DNA from: RYN-230 sp963770545
GTDB lineage: Bacteria > Actinomycetota > Actinomycetes > Streptosporangiales > Streptosporangiaceae
NCBI GenBank assembly: GCA_963770545.1
Contig: CAVYQF010000034.1
Span: forward strand, 186,001-250,000
Reading direction: 5' to 3'
Length of the DNA: 64,000 nt
The notes beneath the pieces were generated by a model. That model searched no databases and was not told the DNA's origin. It saw only the letters and a list, made by a program, of their open reading frames with translations. Shown in pieces: positions 58,809-64,000 of the stretch. Made by a program: the position numbers and the translations under genes. Numbering within the stretch: the first letter of the stretch is position 1; each line of letters opens with the position of its first letter.

Positions 58809-60611
58809 CTAGCCGACCTGGTGCACGCTGAACGAGGTAATGACGCCGTTCCCGACGACGTAGGTACCCATATAGCTCAGGGTCGTGCCGTCCGTGTGCA
58901 CCGCCTTGAAGTCGGCCGTCACCGTGTCGCCCGTCCAGCCGGTGATGACCACGACATCGCGCTCGGTGGTCCTGAACCCGGCCTTGAAGCTCGAGAAGCT
59001 GGACGTGGTGTGATCACCGCCCAGCCTCCACGCCCGCAGGTAGGCCCGGCGGCTGATCGCCGCGTAGTAGCGCTTCACCACCGTCGGCGGCTGGACCGCC
59101 GTAACAACCGCTCCGACCGTGGGCGAGGAATTCCCAGCCGCCCCGCCACCCGCTGCGTGATGCGTGAAAGACCCTTTTTTCCACAACGCCAGCCCGGCGG
59201 CGAGCACCGCCAGCACGAGCACGCTGGTCGCCAGCACGGCCAGCCCGCGGCGCCCGCTGCGCGGTGGATGTCCCCGCGGCGGGCCGGGTGGCCGCGTCGG
59301 CGGGGCCGGCCGCAATCCGGACCCGCCGGCCCCGGTCGCCGGGGCAGCCCGGAAGGGGCCAGGGCTGGCCGGCGGGGCTGGGCGGGATGACTCAGCGTCG
59401 GCCCAGGACGCCGGGCGGGAAGGATCGGCCGGGGCCCAGGACGCCGGGCGGGACGGATCGGTATCGGCCGGACGTGAGGCGCCGGCGCTGGCTGAGGAGG
59501 CCAGGCGGGGCGGGTCGGCGCTGGTCGGCGCCGCGGGGCGGGGCGGGGCTGGGAACCCGGCCGCCGGGCTGACCGGGGTGGTCTGCCCCGCGGCCGCACT
59601 TCCGGAGGCCGCTTGCCCGGTCGCGCCCCGCCCCGGGCCGCCCGGGTCGGAGGCGGCCGGATCAGGGCGGGCGGGCCGGGGCGGGACCAGTCCCTGGGCC
59701 GCCAGGGCCGGAGCAGCCAGCTCCCCGGTGCTGACCCCGCAGGCTTCCTGGAGCGCCGCCGCGAACGCGCGGCAGGTCGGGTAGCGGTCCTCAGGAGGCT
59801 TGGCCAGGCCCCGGGCCATCACCTGGTCCACGGCCGGGGGGAGGTCACGGCGCATGCTGGTCAGCGCGGGCGGCGGCGCGGACAGCTGGGCCCACATGAC
59901 CGCGAGGCTCTGTTCCCGCCGGAACGGCGGCTGTCCCGCCAGCATCTCGAACGCCGCGCAGGCCAGCGAGTAGGCGTCCGCGCGGCCGTCCACCCCGCGC
60001 CCCTGGATCTGCTCGGGAGCCAGGTAGTTCAGGGTGCCGAGCACCTGCCCGGTCAGCGTGAGGTTGGTGGTCGCCTGCGAGGTCTTGCTGATGCCGAAGT
60101 CAGACAGGTAGACGTGGTCTTGCGACCCGTCGTCGGCCAGCCCGTCGAGCAGCATGTTGGCCGGTTTCACGTCGCGGTGCACCAGCCCGGAGGCGTGCGC
60201 CGCATCCAGTGCGGAAGCCACCTGGGTGACGATCCCGGTGGCGCGGGCGGACGGCAGCGGGCCCATCCGGTTCAGCAGGCTGTGCACGTCCTGGCCGCCG
60301 ACGTAGCGCATGGCGATGAACAGGACGCCGTTGGCCTCGCCCGCGTCGAAGATCGGGATGATGTTCGGGTGATCCACCGCGGCCGCCGCCCGGGACTCCC
60401 GGATGAATCGCCGCCGGAAAGCCTCATCCCGGGCCAGATCCTCACTGAGGACCTTCAGCGCCACCCAGCGGTCCAGCCGCACGTCGCGGGCGCGGTACAC
60501 CACAGCCATGCCACCGCGGCCGAGCTCTTCGACCATCTCGTAGCTGGCTATCTGCCCCGTGTTCCCGGGCACCGGGCTTTCCGCTAACCCCGACGGGAAG
60601 TCTTCAGCCAC
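58809..60611 (-). CDS. PknB-type serine/threonine kinase
   Basis: The 600-residue kinase has the Gly loop VEELGRGGMAVVYRA (about residues 28-42), VALKVL, HRD in GLVHRDVKPANMLLD (about 147-161), DFG in LSDFGISK and APEQ in YLAPEQIQG. After the kinase domain comes a disordered Pro/Ser/Ala linker of about 150 residues, one membrane segment (LAVLATSVLVLAVLAAGLAL) and a short extracytoplasmic domain. PASTA repeats are absent. GTG at 60611 has GGAGG upstream. It stands next to the two-component genes and may act in envelope signalling. Confidence 0.9.
   Translation of the reverse strand: MAEDFPSGLAESPVPGNTGQIASYEMVEELGRGGMAVVYRARDVRLDRWVALKVLSEDLARDEAFRRRFIRESRAAAAVDHPNIIPIFDAGEANGVLFIAMRYVGGQDVHSLLNRMGPLPSARATGIVTQVASALDAAHASGLVHRDVKPANMLLDGLADDGSQDHVYLSDFGISKTSQATTNLTLTGQVLGTLNYLAPEQIQGRGVDGRADAYSLACAAFEMLAGQPPFRREQSLAVMWAQLSAPPPALTSMRRDLPPAVDQVMARGLAKPPEDRYPTCRAFAAALQEACGVSTGELAAPALAAQGLVPPRPARPDPAASDPGGPGRGATGQAASGSAAAGQTTPVSPAAGFPAPPRPAAPTSADPPRLASSASAGASRPADTDPSRPASWAPADPSRPASWADAESSRPAPPASPGPFRAAPATGAGGSGLRPAPPTRPPGPPRGHPPRSGRRGLAVLATSVLVLAVLAAGLALWKKGSFTHHAAGGGAAGNSSPTVGAVVTAVQPPTVVKRYYAAISRRAYLRAWRLGGDHTTSSFSSFKAGFRTTERDVVVITGWTGDTVTADFKAVHTDGTTLSYMGTYVVGNGVITSFSVHQVG
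59395..59500. repeat. Imperfect repeats in the kinase linker
   Basis: Repeated GGCCCAGGACGCCGGGCGGG-type units encode Pro/Ser/Ala-rich DPSRPASW-type segments in the linker of the PknB-like kinase. Confidence 0.6.
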
Positions 60612-60703
60612 CCATGCCTCCAGCGTTCTGGCCCCTGGCACACACCGGCCCCCGTGGCCGAGCACGGCGGCCCGCACCGCCGGCGCATACGCTAGCAGTC
60701 AGC

Positions 60704-61390
60704 CTAAGCCAGGCGCCGCTCCGTCGCCCAGCGGGTGAGCTGGTGGCGGGTGGAGAGCTGGAGTTTGCGCAGCACCGACGACACATGGCTCTCCACGGTC
60801 TTGACCGAGATGAACAGCTCGCGGGCGATCTCCTTGTATGTGTAGCCGCGGGCGATCAGGCGGAGCACCTCGCGTTCGCGGGGGGTCAGCTGATCCAGTT
60901 CCGGGTCCAGGGACGGGACGCCCGGGCCGTCGGCGGGCAGCGCCGCGAACGCGTCCAGCACGAACCCGGCCAGCCGGGGGGAGAACACCGTGTCCCCGCC
61001 GGCCACCCGGCGGACCGCGTCTATCAGGTCCGGCCCGGAGATCGTTTTCGTCACGTAGCCCCGCGCACCGGCCCGGATGACCGCGATGACGTCCTCGGGC
61101 GCGTCCGAGGCGGACAACGCGAGGAAGCGCACCTGGGGCTGGCTGGCCCGCAACGCGGTGACCACGGCCTGCCCGCCCCCGCCGGGCAGGTGCACGTCGA
61201 GCAGCACGACGTCCGGCAGGCGCTCGGAGATCACGGCGATGGCGGGCGTCACGTCGTCCGCCTCACCCACCACCTCCACCTGGTCGCCCAGCTCGGACCG
61301 GACCCCGGCCCGGAACAGCCCGTGATCGTCCACGATGACCACCCGCGGGCGGCAGGCCCGCGCTGGGACGCCGGTGGCCGGGGTGGTCAC
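60704..61390 (-). CDS. LuxR-family response regulator
   Basis: The 228-residue NarL-type regulator has an N-terminal receiver domain, with acidic pair VIVDDHGLFR and phosphoacceptor Asp65 in VVLLDVHLPGGGG. The Thr/Lys switch lies in LALSASD and GYVTKTI. The C-terminal HTH reads LTPREREVLRLIARGYTYKE and SVKTVESHVSSVLRKLQL. The GTG start overlaps the kinase stop (GTGA). It is the response partner of the PspC-histidine kinase. Confidence 0.93.
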   Translation of the reverse strand: MTTPATGVPARACRPRVVIVDDHGLFRAGVRSELGDQVEVVGEADDVTPAIAVISERLPDVVLLDVHLPGGGGQAVVTALRASQPQVRFLALSASDAPEDVIAVIRAGARGYVTKTISGPDLIDAVRRVAGGDTVFSPRLAGFVLDAFAALPADGPGVPSLDPELDQLTPREREVLRLIARGYTYKEIARELFISVKTVESHVSSVLRKLQLSTRHQLTRWATERRLA

Positions 61391-63024
61391 GACCGTCCCG
61401 CCTGGCGTTCCCCGGCCGGGCGGGGCATGGTCAGGGACACTTCGGTGCCCTCGCCCGGGGCGGTGCGCACGACCGCGGTGCCGCCCCGGCGGGCCATCCG
61501 GGCGTGGATGGACTGGGCCAGGCCTTTGCGGTCCGGCGGGACGGCGGCCGGGTCGAATCCCCGGCCGCGGTCCCGGACGAACAGTGTCACCTCGCCCGGC
61601 TCAACCTCGGCGAAGATGGAGACCACCGGGGCGCCGGACCACTTCACCGCGTTGACCGTCGCCTCCCGGGCCGCGGCCAGCAGCGCCCGCAGGTCGTCGT
61701 CCAGGTCGCAGTCGCCGACGGTGACCGCTTCCACCGGGACCTCGTGCTGGGCCTCTACCTCCTGCTGAATGAGCAAGACCCCGGCCGCGAGGGTCAGGTC
61801 CTGGCCGTCCAGCGAGCCGGGGGTCTGGCCGTCGAACAGCCAGGCGCGCAGCTCGCGCTCCTGGGCCCGGGCCAGCTGGATCACCTGCTGGGGGTGCTCG
61901 GCGCGGCGCTGGATCAGAGCGAGCGTCTGCAGGACCGAGTCGTGCAGCCGGGCGGCCATGTCGGCGCGTTCCTCGGCCCGGATCCGGGCCTGCCGCTCGA
62001 GCACGAGGTCGCGGGCGATGCGCAGCCACCAGGGACCGAGCAGGATGGCGATCGCCGCCACGATCAGGATCACCCCGGCCAGCTGGCGCAGGGAACTCTG
62101 GTCCGGGTGGCCGGTCAGCAGCCAGCTCAGGCCGAGCGCTAGCGCCACGGCGGCGATCGCGATCCGCACCACGGTGCGCCGCCGGCTGCGGCTGCCCTCA
62201 GCCAGGCCGAGCAGCGGATCAGCCAGGCGCCGGAGCACCACCTGCTCGTCGAGCGGCGCGTTCCGCCAGATCAGGGTGATGCCCGCGACGCAGATGACCA
62301 GCGGCCAGGCCAGGGTGTTGAGCCAGTTGGCGTGCAACGCGGACGCGATGACCAGCACCACGACCAGCACCGAGGCCAGGCCGGCCGCGAGAGCGATACC
62401 GCGCCGGTCGGCCAGCGCCTTACCGGCGATGTTGCCGTCCGCGCCTGCCGCGGGGATCAGCAGCCAGGCCACCACGTACACCGCCGCGCCGAACAGGCTG
62501 AACAGGGCCGCGACCACGAAGCCGGTCCGGACGAGGTTCACGTCCAGGCCGGTGCGCGCGGCCAGCCCGGCCGCGACGCCGCCCGCCAGCCGGTCCTCGC
62601 GGCTGCGCCGCAGTGGCCCGGTGCCCGGGGGATGGCGGATCCAGGTGTCGCGGCTGCCGAGCCGCCGGAGTATGCCCCCGCGGCCCGGGCCGGGATGACC
62701 CGGGCCGGAGTGATCTGGGCCGGGATGACCTGGGCCGGCCAGCTCCGTGTTCACCGGGCCGGCCTGCCACGGCCCAGCGTCTTGCGGGCCCGCGCCCTGG
62801 GGACCGTGGCCATGCGGGCCCGCGCCCTGGGGACTGGTGCCGTGCGGGCCCGCGCCCTGGGGACTGGTGCCGTGCGGGCCCGTGCCCTGGGGACCGGTGC
62901 CGTGCGGGCCCGTGCCGTGCGGGCCCGTGCCGCGTGGGCCCGTACCGTTCGGACCGGTGCCCTGCCGACCGGCGGGCCCGGGATCGGTGCGCGCGGTCGG
63001 CCCGGGATCAGTGCCTGCCGCCAT
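61387..63024 (-). CDS. Histidine kinase with N-terminal PspC domain
   Basis: The 545-residue sensor has an unusual N-terminus of about 130 residues, GPHGTGPQGT-type repeats, then a PspC domain (RSREDRLAGGVAAGLAARTG and VYVVAWLLIPA, about residues 140-195). Three or four membrane segments follow. The HisKA_3 dimerisation box has the phospho-acceptor His in MAARLHDSVLQTLALIQRR (about 355-373) and the HATPase domain has FVRDRGRGFDPAAVP and GEGTEVSLTM. It pairs with the LuxR regulator and is divergent from a PspC gene, pointing to envelope-stress control. Confidence 0.9.
   Translation of the reverse strand: MAAGTDPGPTARTDPGPAGRQGTGPNGTGPRGTGPHGTGPHGTGPQGTGPHGTSPQGAGPHGTSPQGAGPHGHGPQGAGPQDAGPWQAGPVNTELAGPGHPGPDHSGPGHPGPGRGGILRRLGSRDTWIRHPPGTGPLRRSREDRLAGGVAAGLAARTGLDVNLVRTGFVVAALFSLFGAAVYVVAWLLIPAAGADGNIAGKALADRRGIALAAGLASVLVVVLVIASALHANWLNTLAWPLVICVAGITLIWRNAPLDEQVVLRRLADPLLGLAEGSRSRRRTVVRIAIAAVALALGLSWLLTGHPDQSSLRQLAGVILIVAAIAILLGPWWLRIARDLVLERQARIRAEERADMAARLHDSVLQTLALIQRRAEHPQQVIQLARAQERELRAWLFDGQTPGSLDGQDLTLAAGVLLIQQEVEAQHEVPVEAVTVGDCDLDDDLRALLAAAREATVNAVKWSGAPVVSIFAEVEPGEVTLFVRDRGRGFDPAAVPPDRKGLAQSIHARMARRGGTAVVRTAPGEGTEVSLTMPRPAGERQAGRS
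62785..62955. repeat. 30-bp repeats coding the kinase N-terminal tail
   Basis: About five imperfect copies of a 30-bp unit containing GTGCGGGCCCGCGCCCTGGG, with shorter 15-bp halves at the right end, encode GPHGTSPQGA-type repeats in the N-terminal region of the PspC-kinase. Confidence 0.85.
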
Positions 63025-63155
63025 CCCCCCATCATCGCCCCATCTACCCCCGCCGGCTATCAGGGATGACCCTGATCCTGGCCGGCCCCCGGTTCAGGGA
63101 CCGTCCGGGGGTGTTCCCGATGGTGCCGCGGGCCCCCCGGACGCACGCTGGAGAC

Positions 63156-63449
63156 ATGAACACAACCACCAGTTCCGCAGCAAGCGACCAGACCTCGCAG
63201 CCCCCCCGCGACTCACGGCCGGCCCCGACGCTCAGCCGCCCGATCCACGACCGGATGCTGGCCGGCGTGGCGGCCGGCGTCGCGCGTTACCTCAACGTGG
63301 ACGTCACCGTCATCCGCATCCTGTTCGCCGTGCTCACCGTGGTCGGCGGCGCGGCTCTGCCCATCTACCTGGCCGGCTGGCTGCTCATCCCGGAAGAAGG
63401 GACGGACCAGTCCATCGCGGCGGGCTGGTTTCAGCCCCGCACTAGCTGA
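63156..63449 (+). CDS. PspC-domain protein
   Basis: The 97-residue protein has a PspC domain: IHDRMLAGVAAGVARYLNVD (about residues 29-48), VIRILFAVLTVVGGAALPIY and LAGWLLIPEE. It has two hydrophobic segments and a 28-residue Ser/Thr/Pro N-terminus. ATG at 63156 has GGAG upstream. It is divergent from the PspC-kinase gene, which suggests that both answer the same envelope signal. A DUF1707 gene follows in the same direction, 19 bp on. Confidence 0.88.
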   Translation: MNTTTSSAASDQTSQPPRDSRPAPTLSRPIHDRMLAGVAAGVARYLNVDVTVIRILFAVLTVVGGAALPIYLAGWLLIPEEGTDQSIAAGWFQPRTS

Positions 63450-63468
63450 GCGGAAAGGCTCCCTTCCC

Positions 63469-63948
63469 ATGACAGTGCGACGGACGCGGGGATCCGGAGC
63501 GCGCCAGCGCGCCGCCGATGCCACCATGCGAGTCTCGGACGCCGAGCGGGCCGAGGTCGCCGACCAGCTTGCCCAGCACTACGGAGACGGGCGGCTCGAC
63601 CAGGCGGAATTGGACGAGCGCCTCAGCCGGGCGATGAGCGCCAAGACCCGGGCGGACCTGGCCGGGATCACCGACGACCTGCCCGACGTCGGGGCCCGCC
63701 CGGCCGCCCGCGGCAGTGCTTACCCGGCCCGGCGGACCTCCGCGCCGGCGCCGCGGCCCCGGCGACAGTGGTCGCGGGTGCTGCCGATCGTGCTGCTCGT
63801 CGCGGTCGTGGCCCTCACCTGGCACGGCCTGGCTGTGGTCTGGCCCTGGTCGTGGTTCGGGTTCGGCTTCGGGTTCGGCCCGTGGCTGTGGATCGCCCTG
63901 CTGGCGTTCCTCTGGCTGCGCTTCGGCCCCCGGCGCCACCGCGAGTAG
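63469..63948 (+). CDS. DUF1707 membrane protein
   Basis: The 159-residue protein starts with a DUF1707 domain (MRVSDAERAEVADQLAQHYG, then GRLDQAELDERLSRAMSAKT, about residues 20-60) and ends with two hydrophobic segments (LPIVLLVAVVALTWHGLAVV and a Trp/Phe-rich one). It is co-oriented with the PspC gene and probably in the same operon. DUF1707 and PspC proteins often travel together in actinobacteria; the function is unknown. Confidence 0.85.
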   Translation: MTVRRTRGSGARQRAADATMRVSDAERAEVADQLAQHYGDGRLDQAELDERLSRAMSAKTRADLAGITDDLPDVGARPAARGSAYPARRTSAPAPRPRRQWSRVLPIVLLVAVVALTWHGLAVVWPWSWFGFGFGFGPWLWIALLAFLWLRFGPRRHRE

Positions 63949-63972
63949 CCGGTCCCCAGCATCAGTGCGGTG

Positions 63973-64000
63973 CATTGTGCGTGCCGGGGCGCGCACAATG
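63973..64000. terminator. Inverted repeat at the window end
   Basis: CATTGTGCG and CGCACAATG are perfect 9-bp arms separated by 10 bp. It lies 24 bp after the DUF1707 stop codon, so a terminator hairpin is likely. The arms could extend beyond the window edge, and an operator for the next gene is the alternative. Confidence 0.5.

Overview
The window is about 64 kb of very GC-rich, gene-dense DNA from an actinobacterium. The evidence is the strong G/C bias at third codon positions, the many GTG starts and 4-bp start/stop overlaps, the actinobacterial SOS box in front of lexA, and typical families (PspC, DUF1707, DUF222-HNH, GlfT2, DrrAB-like ABC, SigE-type ECF sigma). The genus cannot be fixed from the sequence. 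No tRNA, rRNA, insertion sequence, phage or CRISPR array was seen.

Layout. 1-5.5 kb: a partial unknown gene, a PaaI-type thioesterase, a LuxR-type HTH remnant fused to a 35-copy 15-bp minisatellite, a divergent NmrA-like/MarR pair with an operator-like inverted repeat, a DUF445 membrane protein and an aldo/keto reductase. 5.6-21 kb: an L-rhamnose catabolic locus. On the minus strand lie an ABC importer (rhaT ATPase, two permeases, rhaS), rhaM mutarotase, rhaI isomerase, a fused rhamnulose-1-phosphate aldolase/lactaldehyde dehydrogenase, and rhaB kinase. Divergent to them are a LacI-type regulator and lutABC. Together these would import L-rhamnose, split it to DHAP plus L-lactaldehyde, oxidise that to L-lactate and then to pyruvate.

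21-30.8 kb: an alcohol dehydrogenase, PHP protein, second aldo/keto reductase, small enzymes, a DUF1707 protein, an FtsX-like permease with no ATPase beside it, and lexA. 30.9-35.4 kb: a methyltransferase, then a zone of decay: a DUF222/HNH pseudogene with three frameshifts, a LysE exporter, a peptidase S51 gene whose middle is replaced by 15-bp repeats, and a frameshifted PP2C-like gene. 35.6-48 kb: a surface-glycan cluster with two membrane glycosyltransferase-like proteins, two GT2 enzymes, a sulfotransferase, UDP-galactopyranose mutase and GlfT2, next to a DrrAB-like ABC-2 transporter. 48-54.5 kb: a ricin-lectin fragment, a small conserved-looking protein, a class II aldolase, a decayed GT-C mannosyltransferase, an ECF sigma factor with a membrane partner, and a serine hydrolase. 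54.5-64 kb: HrpA helicase, a PknB-type kinase, a LuxR response regulator with a PspC-bearing histidine kinase, and divergent PspC and DUF1707 proteins.

The most unusual property is the abundance of short GC-rich tandem repeats, mostly 15 or 18 bp and therefore in frame. They occur in linkers and tails of intact genes (LexA, LacI, LutA, RhaT, the histidine kinase) and at the broken ends or deletion points of decayed genes (LuxR, peptidase S51, GT-C mannosyltransferase, SnoaL remnant).
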